This document shows, in pieces, positions 19,094-27,973 of a stretch of 64,000 nt of DNA. The DNA lies in the NCBI RefSeq assembly GCF_017357825.1, contig NZ_CP046072.1, positions 992,001-1,056,000 of the forward strand, given 5' to 3'. The notes beneath the pieces are model-generated. The model made no database searches. It was not told where the DNA came from and saw only the letters and a program-made list of their open reading frames with translations. Every line of letters starts with the position of its first letter. Within the stretch, counting starts at the first letter, position 1. This DNA comes from Sulfurimonas aquatica. Lineage in GTDB: Bacteria; Campylobacterota; Campylobacteria; Campylobacterales; Sulfurimonadaceae. Both the position numbers and the translations under genes were made by a program.

Positions 19094-19597
19094 CTATGAG
19101 CGAGACTCTACAACTTCGATAGAGTTAATGTCATCTTGACCTTGAATAGTGCTTAGAACTTTAAAGCTCTCTTCATCATCTTCTTCAATCGCACCAAAAA
19201 CAGTATGTACACCATCTAAGTGTGGAGTATCAACAAAAGTGATGAAAAACTGGCTTCCACCTGTATTTGGTCCAGCATGCGCCATAGAAAGAGTTCCCGG
19301 CTTATGTACAGACGTGTTTGATGCCGTTTCACACTTTATAGCCCAACCAGGTCCACCAGTTCCAGTTCCAGTAGGACAACCACCTTGCGCCATAAACCCG
19401 GGGATAACGCGGTGAAAATTAAGGCCATTGTAGTAACCAGTGTTTGCTAAGTGTGCAAAGTTTGCGACTGTATTTGGAGCTTCTTCTGGCAATAGTTTTA
19501 ACCAGATATCACCTTTACTTGTAGCTACTTTTGCATACTGCTGTTTTAGTGACTCTTCTGCACTAATTTTATAATCTTTTAGTTCTTTTCCAAACAT
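19094..19597 (-). CDS. Cyclophilin-type peptidyl-prolyl cis-trans isomerase
   Basis: This is a small cytosolic cyclophilin of 167 residues. Visible signatures are [35 protein letters not shown] and LDGVHTVFG, including the catalytic Arg in FHRV. The start is ATG 19597, preceded by AAAAGGAATGTT; an upstream in-frame ATG at 19693 would add residues with no homology and lies beyond the promoter. There is no signal peptide. It is transcribed alone, convergent with the GGDEF gene. Confidence 0.95.
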   Translation of the reverse strand: MFGKELKDYKISAEESLKQQYAKVATSKGDIWLKLLPEEAPNTVANFAHLANTGYYNGLNFHRVIPGFMAQGGCPTGTGTGGPGWAIKCETASNTSVHKPGTLSMAHAGPNTGGSQFFITFVDTPHLDGVHTVFGAIEEDDEESFKVLSTIQGQDDINSIEVVESRS

Positions 19598-19624
19598 AAC
19601 ATTCCTTTTATATATAATTTCGAC

Positions 19625-19630
19625 ATTATA
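19625..19630 (-). promoter_or_regulatory. Putative -10 box for the cyclophilin gene
   Basis: CTATAAT on the minus strand lies 28 bases before ATG 19597. It supports the shorter start, because the longer reading would begin upstream of the promoter. Confidence 0.45.
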
Positions 19631-19743
19631 GTTAAATATTCTAAATAGTAGAGTTATAGTATGGTATGAATCATTTTTTATAAATAAATACATGATTATA
19701 AGAATAACTTTGCTAATATTAAAGCATTTATATAAGGATATTT

Positions 19744-21771
19744 ATGAGATACATATTATTAATATTTGCTCTTTTTATTTTATCCTACTCAAATGATACT
19801 GCTTTATCTTATGCGCATTTGAGTGATGAAGAGAAATCCTATCTATTAAAAAAATCAGAGATAAAAATGTGTATAGACCCTGATTGGATGCCATTTGAGA
19901 AAATAGAAGAGGGCATGCATATTGGAATGACTGCTGATTATTTTAAAATTTTCTCTAAGAAAATTAGTATACCAATTGTTTTAGTACCTACTAAAACATG
20001 GACTGAGTCATTGGAATTTGCTAAAGATAGAAAATGCGATATCCTTTCCTTGGCAATGAGTACGGCCGATAGAACTAAATATATGAATTTTACTCAAGCC
20101 TATTTAAAAGCACCTCTTGTCATCATTACTCAAATTACAAAACCTTTTATTGATGATCCAGTAAGTGTTATATCAAAACCGTTGGGTATCACTAAGGGAT
20201 ATGCATTTATTGAAATTTTAAAGAAAAAGTATCCAAATATTAACTTAGTAGAATTTGAAACACTGCAAGATGGTTTAAACGCAGTGCGAAGGGGAAAAAT
20301 ATTTGCTTACATAGATAACCTAATAAGCTCTGGTTACTCTATACAAAAAGAGTATATTGGTGAGCTTAAAGTTGCTGGTAAATTTGAAACTACTTGGCAG
20401 TGGAGTGTTGGGGTTAGAAATGACGACTCTGTTTTATTGTCTATTTTTGAGAAGATTATATCATCTGTTAAAAGTGAAGAGTATAGAGATGTAATGAATA
20501 AATGGATAAGTGTTCAATATGAATCAAAGTATGATTATGAGCTATTTTTAAAAGTGGCTGCCGGTATGTTACTCTTGATAGTAATGTTGGCATTGAGGCA
20601 TAATACTTTAAAAAAATATACAATTAAATTAGAAGAGAAAGAGAAAGAGTTAGAACAGTTGTCCGCAGCAAAGTCACTCTTCTTAGCAAATATGAGTCAT
20701 GAGATTAGAACACCTTTAAACGCGATACTTGGCTTTATAAATCTCTTAAAAAAAGAGAGCCAAGGAAGAAGTACATCTTTAGAATATATAGATATAGTGG
20801 AAAATTCAAGTAAAACTTTACTTAATATAATTGAAGATATTTTAGATTTTTCAAAAATAGAGAGTGGAAAAATTTCTATTAACCTAGTTGATTTTAACCT
20901 AAAGGATGAACTAGGCTCAATTACACATCTTTTTGATGCAAAATGTTCAGAAAAAAACATTACATTATCACTTATATTTGAAGATAATTTGCCAGAAGCT
21001 ATAAATAGTGATGCCTATCGAATTAAACAAGTGATATCAAATCTTTTAAGCAATGCTATAAAGTTTACACAATCTGATAAAAATATATATGTAAGAGTAG
21101 GCTTTAAAGATAACTATTTGAGAGTGAGTGTAGTGGACGAAGGCAAAGGTATATCTAGTGATAAACTGACGCATATTTTTCTTGCGTTTAATCAAGAAGA
21201 TAATTCAACAACGAGAGAGTTTGGCGGAACTGGCCTTGGGTTAAGTATTAGTAGTGAGCTTGTAAAACTTCTAGGTGGAGAGCTCAAGGTTAAAAGTAGT
21301 ATCGGTGTAGGGAGTGAGTTTTACTTTAGTATTCCTGCAAAAATAGTTAAAGATGTAGTGCATTTAAATAAGGGAGTTGAAGAGCTAAGCTTTAGTAATG
21401 AGAAGATTTTGGTGGTTGAAGATAACAGAGCTAATCAGTTGTTTATGAAAATTTTACTCCAAGAGATGAACCTGACCTTTGATATAGCAAATGATGGAGT
21501 AGAAGCTGTTGAAATGTTCAAGACCAATAAGTATGAAGTGATATTGATGGATGAGAATATGCCCAACCTAAATGGTATAGGTGCTACAAAAAAGATTATA
21601 AAGTATGAAAAAGAGAATGAGCTAATGCATACTCCAATTATCGCGTTAACTGCGAATGCGCTTAAAGGGGATAAAGAAAAATTTCTAAATGCGGGAATGG
21701 ATGAATATATGACTAAGCCCCTAGAGAGAAAAGTGCTTACAACTAAACTACTACTGTTTTTAAAACACTAA
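19744..21771 (+). CDS. Hybrid sensor kinase with periplasmic amino-acid-type binding domain
   Basis: The 675-residue BvgS-like protein has a signal peptide or first membrane segment (1-15). A solute-binding family 3 domain follows (about 35-255; KSEIKMCIDPDWMPFEKIEE) with an unusually clean binding-protein start. Then come a membrane segment at about 275-290, a HisKA domain with His in NMSHEIRTPLNAIL (about 318), a HATPase domain (NLLSNAIKFTQ, GGTGLGLSIS) and a C-terminal receiver (ILVVEDNRANQLFM, Asp in VILMDENMPNLNG). No HPt domain is in the protein. No partner gene is adjacent, since the next DNA is a pseudogene on the other strand. Confidence 0.92.
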   Translation: MRYILLIFALFILSYSNDTALSYAHLSDEEKSYLLKKSEIKMCIDPDWMPFEKIEEGMHIGMTADYFKIFSKKISIPIVLVPTKTWTESLEFAKDRKCDILSLAMSTADRTKYMNFTQAYLKAPLVIITQITKPFIDDPVSVISKPLGITKGYAFIEILKKKYPNINLVEFETLQDGLNAVRRGKIFAYIDNLISSGYSIQKEYIGELKVAGKFETTWQWSVGVRNDDSVLLSIFEKIISSVKSEEYRDVMNKWISVQYESKYDYELFLKVAAGMLLLIVMLALRHNTLKKYTIKLEEKEKELEQLSAAKSLFLANMSHEIRTPLNAILGFINLLKKESQGRSTSLEYIDIVENSSKTLLNIIEDILDFSKIESGKISINLVDFNLKDELGSITHLFDAKCSEKNITLSLIFEDNLPEAINSDAYRIKQVISNLLSNAIKFTQSDKNIYVRVGFKDNYLRVSVVDEGKGISSDKLTHIFLAFNQEDNSTTREFGGTGLGLSISSELVKLLGGELKVKSSIGVGSEFYFSIPAKIVKDVVHLNKGVEELSFSNEKILVVEDNRANQLFMKILLQEMNLTFDIANDGVEAVEMFKTNKYEVILMDENMPNLNGIGATKKIIKYEKENELMHTPIIALTANALKGDKEKFLNAGMDEYMTKPLERKVLTTKLLLFLKH

Positions 21772-21791
21772 AAGCTGTTTTGTACTCTATC

Positions 21792-22390
21792 TTATGGAGT
21801 GTAAAATTGAAAGTTACTCTTCTTATCGCTCTTGGCACCATACATAGCGATATCTGCATACTTTAATAGTTCGTTTGCTTCTGTGGCATGAGTAGGATAG
21901 ATGCTTATTCCTATGCTCGCAGATATTTCAAGTTCATGCTCGTCTATGTGTAGCAGTTCCATCAACCTTAGTTAGTTTACAGTCAAAACTATTTATGTCT
22001 TCAGTTTTGTCAGACTCAAGAAAGAGTTCAACTTCATGAGTGGAAGAGAACCCCTCAATGAGAAAGTTAGATGAAATCTTAGATGTTGATAGCCCAATTA
22101 GCTCATCTCATTACATTGCGTTATCTTCTTGTCCTCTATAATGACAATGCCATCAGACGCTTTTTCAAATATAATTTCAAAAGCTTTATTTTGGTCCATG
22201 TGTTTTTTTAAAACACTAGATGAAAAGGCTATGTCTACGCTTCCTAAATACTCGTCTTTATAAAAGATGAGGTAAATATTACGAAACGAATGCATTATTT
22301 CCCCTCTTCTAGTCCTCTGACAATCTTTTTATTTGCTTTATACAGTATTTCTAAGACCTCGCTAAATAGTACATGAAAGAATATAACATA
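21792..22390 (-). pseudogene. Decayed Cache-PAS-GGDEF diguanylate cyclase
   Basis: Most of the 750-base gap between two kinase genes is a wreck of one gene read on the minus strand. Pieces in different frames are, in order: about 22390-22298 (FHVLFSEVLEILYKANKK), 22295-22098 (FRNIYLIFYKDEYLGS, then the PAS start KASDGIVIIEDKKI), about 22090-21965 (the rest of a PAS start, LIGLSTSKISSNFL) and about 21955-21792 (the end of a GGDEF domain, ISASIGISIYP, LLKYADIAMYGAKS, then a stop). The GGDEF active site and much of the PAS domain are deleted, and at least three frame changes separate the pieces. From 22391 to 22512 I see nothing. Confidence 0.85.
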
Positions 22391-22512
22391 TTACTTAATG
22401 GTTTAATTATGTTTATATAGTGCTAACTTGGTTTCTTTCACTGTATGAATTTTATATTTATTTATTTTCTAGCTAATTTACAAAGATGATGTTTTTTTGT
22501 AAATAATAAGGC

Positions 22513-22518
22513 TATAAT
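22513..22518 (+). promoter_or_regulatory. Putative -10 box immediately before the histidine kinase ATG
   Basis: GGCTATAATTTTTTTATG: the TATAAT ends six bases before the ATG at 22525, so transcription would start at or next to the start codon. No Shine-Dalgarno sequence is present, which suggests leaderless translation. Confidence 0.45.
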
Positions 22519-22524
22519 TTTTTT

Positions 22525-23769
22525 ATGAATAATTTTTTTAATAGTATATATACCTACATACTACATAAATCAAACACCATAACAATACAGCAGGCAAATA
22601 TTTTTACAACTCTGTTTATTTTTATATTTACAATACTATTTGCATACCTTTTGATAACAGAGAACTATCATGATTACGAGAGAGCTTTGTATAGTAATGA
22701 AAAGAGTTTAGATACAAATATATCCCAAACTATATATCATGCAGATAGAGAAAAGAAGCTCAAAACTTTACTGATAAAAAATACCATAGCTATAGTGACA
22801 CTGGCATTTATACTCTTTGGGATAATGCTTGGCTTTTATAAAATATTTAATACACTGTTACAACGTGATATGCAGGCATTTTTAGACTTCTTTAAAGAAA
22901 CTGCACACAGTGAACAGGTACTTAATCCAAATGTTATTTTTTTTAAAGAGTTTAAAACTATGGTCAGTTATGCAAACAGTATGGTTGATACCATTAGTGA
23001 AAAGAAACGCGACCTTGAAGAGTTAAACTTAAAACTAGAAGATAAGGTCAAAGAAAAAACCGCAAACCTACAAGAAACAAATGCTAACCTAGTTAAAGAA
23101 AAAGAGTTAAGAGACAACATACTTCAAGCTCAAAAAGAGTTTTTAAGACATACCATTCATGAGACAAATACTCCACTAAGTGTTATATTGACAAGTATAG
23201 ACCTTCTAAGTATGAACAATAAAAAAGATAGACACCTCTCAAAAATAGAGGCTGCAACAAAAAATATATTTAATATCTATGACGATTTAAGCTACTTAGT
23301 TAAAAAAGATCAAGTGGAGTATCCTCGTATAACAGTAGATTTAGACCTTTTTCTTAAAAGTAGAATAGACTTTTTTAGTGAAGTAGCACAACTCTCGAAG
23401 CTTGAATTTGTTTATACCTCAAGTCAGAGTCAAACATTTATATATTTTAACGAGACAAAACTACAAAGAGTTATAGATAACACTCTAACAAACGCCATAA
23501 AATATACCTTAGCAAATGAAAAAATATATATAGGGATTAGCGTTATGGGCAGTTTTGTAGAACTATCGGCCGGAAGTAAATCAAAAGAGATAAAAGACAC
23601 TGATAAAATATTTGATGCATATTATAGAGAAGAAGAACATATAGAGGGTTTTGGTATAGGGCTAAGACTTGTTAAGAGTATTTGTGAAGAAGAAAATGTT
23701 AAGATATATGTAGATTCTAGCGATGAGAAAACTACTTTTAGATATAGATTTAAGATGATGGGTGAATAA
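22525..23769 (+). CDS. Two-transmembrane sensor histidine kinase
   Basis: The 414-residue kinase has membrane segments at about 28-48 and 90-112, a short periplasmic loop of about 40 residues, a coiled-coil linker (about 160-200), a HisKA-like H-box HTIHETNTPLSVIL (about 211) and a divergent HATPase domain (NTLTNAIKYTLANE, GFGIGLRLVKSI). The second G-box is weak. The sensing domain is small, so it may sense within the membrane or through partner proteins. Its stop overlaps the response regulator start (TAATGA). It is next to the acetate block and may regulate it. Confidence 0.88.
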   Translation: MNNFFNSIYTYILHKSNTITIQQANIFTTLFIFIFTILFAYLLITENYHDYERALYSNEKSLDTNISQTIYHADREKKLKTLLIKNTIAIVTLAFILFGIMLGFYKIFNTLLQRDMQAFLDFFKETAHSEQVLNPNVIFFKEFKTMVSYANSMVDTISEKKRDLEELNLKLEDKVKEKTANLQETNANLVKEKELRDNILQAQKEFLRHTIHETNTPLSVILTSIDLLSMNNKKDRHLSKIEAATKNIFNIYDDLSYLVKKDQVEYPRITVDLDLFLKSRIDFFSEVAQLSKLEFVYTSSQSQTFIYFNETKLQRVIDNTLTNAIKYTLANEKIYIGISVMGSFVELSAGSKSKEIKDTDKIFDAYYREEEHIEGFGIGLRLVKSICEEENVKIYVDSSDEKTTFRYRFKMMGE

Positions 23770-24425
23770 TGAAGATACTATTACTAGAAGATGAAGTGAT
23801 GTTAAATGAGTCTATTGAGGAGTATTTAGAGTCTCAAGGACATGCCCTAGAGAGCTTTTTTGATGGACTTGAAGCATATGAGTCTATAAAGAAAAATGAG
23901 TACGACTTACTTATACTAGACATTAATGTCCCTGGTATGGATGGCCTTACATTTTTAGAAAAAATACATGAGTTAAAGATTCATGTACCAACAATATATA
24001 TTAGTGCATTAGTAGATATAGAAGATATTTCACGTGCATATAAACTTGGTTGTGTAGATTATCTAAAAAAGCCGTTTCATTTAAAAGAGCTTATACTTAG
24101 ACTCGATAGGATTGTCCTCTCTAACGATGTGCCTAGAGTACATCTAAGACTCTCAAAAAATTACAGTTATGATCAAGAACACTCAACGCTTCTTTTTAAT
24201 GGACTAGCCCAAACACTTACTAAACGCCAATCTCAGATAATAGACCTCTTATCTAGAAACAGAGGTAGAGTGGTAGACTTTGAGCAGTTTAGTATCTATA
24301 TATGGGATGATCAAGTAGTGGATAACGCCACCATTAGGGCTGAGGTAAACAGACTTAAAAAGTTCCTCCAAGAAGATATTATTAGTAATGTTCGAGGAAT
24401 GGGTTATATGATAGAGAAGCCATAA
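23769..24425 (+). CDS. OmpR/PhoB-type response regulator
   Basis: The 218-residue protein has an N-terminal receiver (LLLEDEVMLNESIEEYL; phospho-acceptor Asp in LLILDINVPGMDG, about 52; Lys in YLKKPF) and a C-terminal winged-helix DNA-binding domain (LTKRQSQIIDLLSRNRGRVVD, then NVRGMGYMIE). It is translationally coupled to the kinase upstream. The porin/actP/acs genes begin 134 bp downstream, so these are natural candidate targets, as in other bacteria where a two-component system controls acetate uptake. That link is inferred from position only. Confidence 0.93.
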   Translation: MKILLLEDEVMLNESIEEYLESQGHALESFFDGLEAYESIKKNEYDLLILDINVPGMDGLTFLEKIHELKIHVPTIYISALVDIEDISRAYKLGCVDYLKKPFHLKELILRLDRIVLSNDVPRVHLRLSKNYSYDQEHSTLLFNGLAQTLTKRQSQIIDLLSRNRGRVVDFEQFSIYIWDDQVVDNATIRAEVNRLKKFLQEDIISNVRGMGYMIEKP

Positions 24426-24558
24426 ATATAAAACTACTGTTACAAATTTTCACAAGTAGAATATTTTTAACAATAAGTTTTTAAAATATATCCTTTGCTA
24501 TGTTCGTGCTATTTTCATGCTTTACTATTAAAGTGTAAAAATAGATAGGGGAGTTAAT

Positions 24559-25923
24559 ATGAAGAAAAAGATTGTACAAAGTCTACTGGTTTGTGGACTT
24601 TTAAGTTCTGTAAATGCAGTTGCGGCTGAAGACTTAAGCAGTATGTTCTCGCAAGGTAAAACAAGTGGACAGATTAGAGAGTTTTCTGTTGATCGCGAGT
24701 ATCAAGGGAGCGCAGGAAACACTACGCATAGAAGAGCAAACGCAGTTGGTGGTCATTTAAAGTTTGAGACTGCAGACTTTAAAGGTTTCACTTTTGGTAC
24801 AGCGCTTTACACAACAAACGGTTTTTTAAATGATACAGACTATACGAATGAATCTAAAGTTGACGCAACGCTTTTTGGTCCTGGAAATGGAAACCTTAGT
24901 TTTGTAGGTGAAGCTTATTTGAACTATAAGCATGAAAATACTAACTTCAAAGCGGGTCGCCAAACATTAGAAACTCCTATGGCTGGAGGTGATGACGCTC
25001 GTATGATTCGTAATCTATTTGAAGCGTATATGCTTACAAATACGGACATAAAGGGTGTTACTCTTACAGCTGGACACATCGCTGGTTTTTCACAAGGAAC
25101 GTTTGGTCGCGTTTATAATGCTGGAGCAGATAGTGCAAATGCACTTTTAGCAGTAACTGGCGGTTATTCATATGTAGATACAAAAAACAATGTTGGCCAA
25201 TTTGTAAACATGGGAACATATGCCGTTGGCAAAAAAACAGATGGCGTTTCAGTTGCTTCTGTTGTATATACAGATATAAAAAATCTTAAACTCCAACTTT
25301 GGGATTACTATGCGCATGACTTAATGAATGTTGTCTATGGGCAGGCTGATTACTCTTGGACATGTCTTTTAAATAAAGACGTAAAACCATATGTAGCGGG
25401 ACAGTTTATAAAAGAAGATAACGTTGGAGATGATTTAGCTGGTGATGTAAATGGTTTTTACTGGGCTGCAAAGTTGGGTGCAAAAGTTGAAAATTTTAAT
25501 GCTTATATAGCATACTCACAAACAACTGAAAATACAGCCGCTGAGGCTGCTGCTGGTGGAACTGCAAACGCCATTTTAACTCCATGGGGTGGTATGTCGG
25601 CGTTTACGCAAGGAATGGTGACTCGTCACATGTATCTAGCGGGTACTAAGGCTTCAAAAATTGCAGCAAGCTACAACTGGAAAGGCTTCGGTCCAAACCT
25701 CTCTACTCTTGCATACTATACATCATTTGATATGCATGAAAATAGTGGATATGGAATTGAGAGAACAGCAACTGAAGCTGGTTATGATATCATTTACTAC
25801 CCAGAAGCTGTAAAAAATCTACAGCTAAGAACACGTGCTAACTTTCCAAGAACATTTGCTGAGGGCACATCGGGAACAACTGGCTGGAGCGAGTACAGAC
25901 TTATCGTTAACTATAATTTTTAG
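24559..25923 (+). CDS. OprD-family outer-membrane porin
   Basis: The 454-residue protein has a signal peptide ending at VNAVAA (about residue 23). The mature start AEDLSSMFSQGKTSGQIREF and the following GGHLKFETADFKGFTFGTALY are typical of the OprD/OprB-like porins of Campylobacterota. Alternating amphipathic strands run to a C-terminal ...YRLIVNYNF with a terminal Phe, the outer-membrane assembly signal. A strong GGGGAG ribosome-binding site precedes it. Its place upstream of DUF485-actP suggests it admits acetate or other small carboxylates, but substrate is not visible in the sequence. Confidence 0.85.
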   Translation: MKKKIVQSLLVCGLLSSVNAVAAEDLSSMFSQGKTSGQIREFSVDREYQGSAGNTTHRRANAVGGHLKFETADFKGFTFGTALYTTNGFLNDTDYTNESKVDATLFGPGNGNLSFVGEAYLNYKHENTNFKAGRQTLETPMAGGDDARMIRNLFEAYMLTNTDIKGVTLTAGHIAGFSQGTFGRVYNAGADSANALLAVTGGYSYVDTKNNVGQFVNMGTYAVGKKTDGVSVASVVYTDIKNLKLQLWDYYAHDLMNVVYGQADYSWTCLLNKDVKPYVAGQFIKEDNVGDDLAGDVNGFYWAAKLGAKVENFNAYIAYSQTTENTAAEAAAGGTANAILTPWGGMSAFTQGMVTRHMYLAGTKASKIAASYNWKGFGPNLSTLAYYTSFDMHENSGYGIERTATEAGYDIIYYPEAVKNLQLRTRANFPRTFAEGTSGTTGWSEYRLIVNYNF

Positions 25924-25925
25924 TA

Positions 25926-25951
25926 CCCCACTTAGGCTTTAGCCACAGGGG
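25926..25951 (+). promoter_or_regulatory. Hairpin in the porin-DUF485 spacer
   Basis: CCCC then an inner GGCT/AGCC stem then GGGG forms an interrupted hairpin 3 bp after the porin stop, followed by a second possible small stem (GGCA...TGCC, 25950-25967). There is no U-tract. It could be an RNA-stability or processing element that lets the abundant porin be expressed more than the downstream transporter. Confidence 0.35.
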
Positions 25952-25984
25952 CATCGGCATTTAGTGCCAGAAAAGGAAAATAAG

Positions 25985-26299
25985 ATGAATAAAGAACTTG
26001 TAGAAAAAATTAAGAACAATCCTGATTATCAGGAGTTGGTCGCTAAGAGAAGTAGCTTTGCACTAAAGCTTACTGTAGCTATGTTAGTAGTATATTTTAC
26101 TTTTATATTAACAATCGCGTTTAATCCTGCAGCACTTGGCTCTCAAATGTCTGCAGACTCTGTAACAACTATTGGCATTCCCATCGGAATGGCAATTATC
26201 ATTTTCGCGTTTATATTAACGGGAATATATACTAAAAGAGCGAATTCTGAGTTTGATGATTTATCAAACAAAATTAAAGCATCGATAAAGGATAACTAA
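25985..26299 (+). CDS. DUF485 membrane protein, partner of ActP
   Basis: The 104-residue inner-membrane protein has two membrane helices at about 25-47 and 60-82. The start [20 protein letters not shown] matches the DUF485 signature, and the family (E. coli YjcH) is nearly always encoded directly before ActP. The ATG at 25985 with AGGAAAATAAG upstream is preferred over an in-frame ATG 7 codons earlier that lies inside the spacer hairpin region. It ends 1 bp before actP. The exact role is unknown. Confidence 0.9.
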   Translation: MNKELVEKIKNNPDYQELVAKRSSFALKLTVAMLVVYFTFILTIAFNPAALGSQMSADSVTTIGIPIGMAIIIFAFILTGIYTKRANSEFDDLSNKIKASIKDN

Positions 26300-26300
26300 G

Positions 26301-27971
26301 ATGAATGTGAATAGAATATTTTTATTTTTAATTCTCGGCTCAATTGCAGTATTTGCTTCTGGAACTATAGAAGGTGCTATTGAAAAACAGCCCTTAAATA
26401 TGTCGGCAATTGTAATGTTTGTTATATTTGTAGGAGCAACTCTCGGTATCACTTACTGGGCTGCTAAACGTACAAAATCTGCAAAAGATTTTTATACTGC
26501 CGGTGGTGGTATAACTGGTTTTCAAAATGGTATGGCAATCGCTGGTGATTATATGTCAGCTGCATCTTTTTTAGGAATATCTGGTCTTGTATACTTGAAA
26601 GGTTACGATGGTCTTATCTACTCAATAGGTTTTCTTGTTGGTTGGCCAATCATTCTTTTTATGATAGCTGAACCTTTAAGAAACTTAGGAAAGTACACAT
26701 TTGCTGACGTTGCGTCATACAGACTTCGTCAAACGCCAATCCGCTCACTTGCAGCATCAGGTTCTATCGCAACGGTTATTCTTTACCTAATCGCTCAAAT
26801 GGTTGGTTCAGGAAAACTTATCCAACTTCTTTTTGGTCTTCAGTATGAAGTAGCAGTTATCCTTGTTGGTGTACTTATGATTCTTTATGTAACGTTTGGT
26901 GGTATGCTTGCTACTACATGGGTACAGATTATTAAGGCATTTTTACTTCTCTCAGGTGCGACATTTATGGCTATCGCTGTTATGGCTCACTATGACTTTA
27001 GTTTTGGAGCACTTTTTGCACATGCAACGGAACTTAAAGGTGTTGAAATTATGAGTCCGGGTGGTCTTGTATCTGACCCTGTTTCAGCTATCTCGCTTGC
27101 AGTAGCACTTATGTTTGGTACGGCTGGTCTGCCACACATTCTTATGAGATTTTTTACCGTTGCTGATGCAAAAGAAGCACGTAAATCTGTTTTCTTTGCA
27201 ACTGGATTTATCGGTTACTTTTATATCTTAACTTTCATCATCGGTTTTGGTGCGATTGTTATGGTATTTCAAAATCCTGCATATTTAGATATGGCAAAAC
27301 AGGCTATTAGTGGTGGTTCTCCAATTCTTGGTGGAAACAACATGGCAGCTATTCACTTATCACACGCTGTTGGTGGTGACTTCTTTTTAGGATTTATCTC
27401 GGCTGTTGCGTTTGCTACTATTTTAGCGGTTGTTTCAGGTCTTACTCTTGCGGGTGCTTCGGCAATCTCTCATGACTTGTATGCTTCTGTTATAAAAAAA
27501 GGTCAAGTTGATTCTGTAAAAGAGATGAAAGTCTCTAAAATTGCTACAGTTGTTTTAGGAATCGTTGCTATTATCATGGGTATTATGTTTGAAAAACAAA
27601 ACATCGCGTTTGTTGTTGGTCTTGCGTTTGCAATCGCAGCTTCAGCTAACTTCCCTATTTTATTCCTTTCAATGTACTGGAAAAAATTAACAACTCGTGG
27701 TGCCGTTATTGGTGGTTCGTTAGGTCTTGCAACAGCAGTTTTACTAGTAATTCTTGGTCCGATTGTATGGGTACAGATTTTAGGAAATGCAGAAGCTATT
27801 TTTCCTTATAAATACCCAGCACTTTTCTCCGTTAGTGTATCATTTATAGGTATCTGGTTCTTCTCTATAACTGACAACTCTCATGATGCTCAAGCTGAGA
27901 GAGAAGCCTTTGAAGCTCAATATATCAGAAGTCAAACAGGAATAGGTGCTGAAGGCGCAAGTGAGCACTAG
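26301..27971 (+). CDS. actP: Cation/acetate symporter ActP
   Basis: The 556-residue sodium:solute symporter family (SSS) protein has about 13 membrane helices. It follows E. coli ActP closely along its length, for example [72 protein letters not shown] and the tail [10 protein letters not shown]. The N-terminus is a short hydrophobic leader ([14 protein letters not shown]). It imports acetate and other short carboxylates with Na+ or H+. It sits between its DUF485 partner and a cNMP/CBS protein, with acs four genes downstream. Confidence 0.97.
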   Translation: MNVNRIFLFLILGSIAVFASGTIEGAIEKQPLNMSAIVMFVIFVGATLGITYWAAKRTKSAKDFYTAGGGITGFQNGMAIAGDYMSAASFLGISGLVYLKGYDGLIYSIGFLVGWPIILFMIAEPLRNLGKYTFADVASYRLRQTPIRSLAASGSIATVILYLIAQMVGSGKLIQLLFGLQYEVAVILVGVLMILYVTFGGMLATTWVQIIKAFLLLSGATFMAIAVMAHYDFSFGALFAHATELKGVEIMSPGGLVSDPVSAISLAVALMFGTAGLPHILMRFFTVADAKEARKSVFFATGFIGYFYILTFIIGFGAIVMVFQNPAYLDMAKQAISGGSPILGGNNMAAIHLSHAVGGDFFLGFISAVAFATILAVVSGLTLAGASAISHDLYASVIKKGQVDSVKEMKVSKIATVVLGIVAIIMGIMFEKQNIAFVVGLAFAIAASANFPILFLSMYWKKLTTRGAVIGGSLGLATAVLLVILGPIVWVQILGNAEAIFPYKYPALFSVSVSFIGIWFFSITDNSHDAQAEREAFEAQYIRSQTGIGAEGASEH

Positions 27972-27973
27972 CA

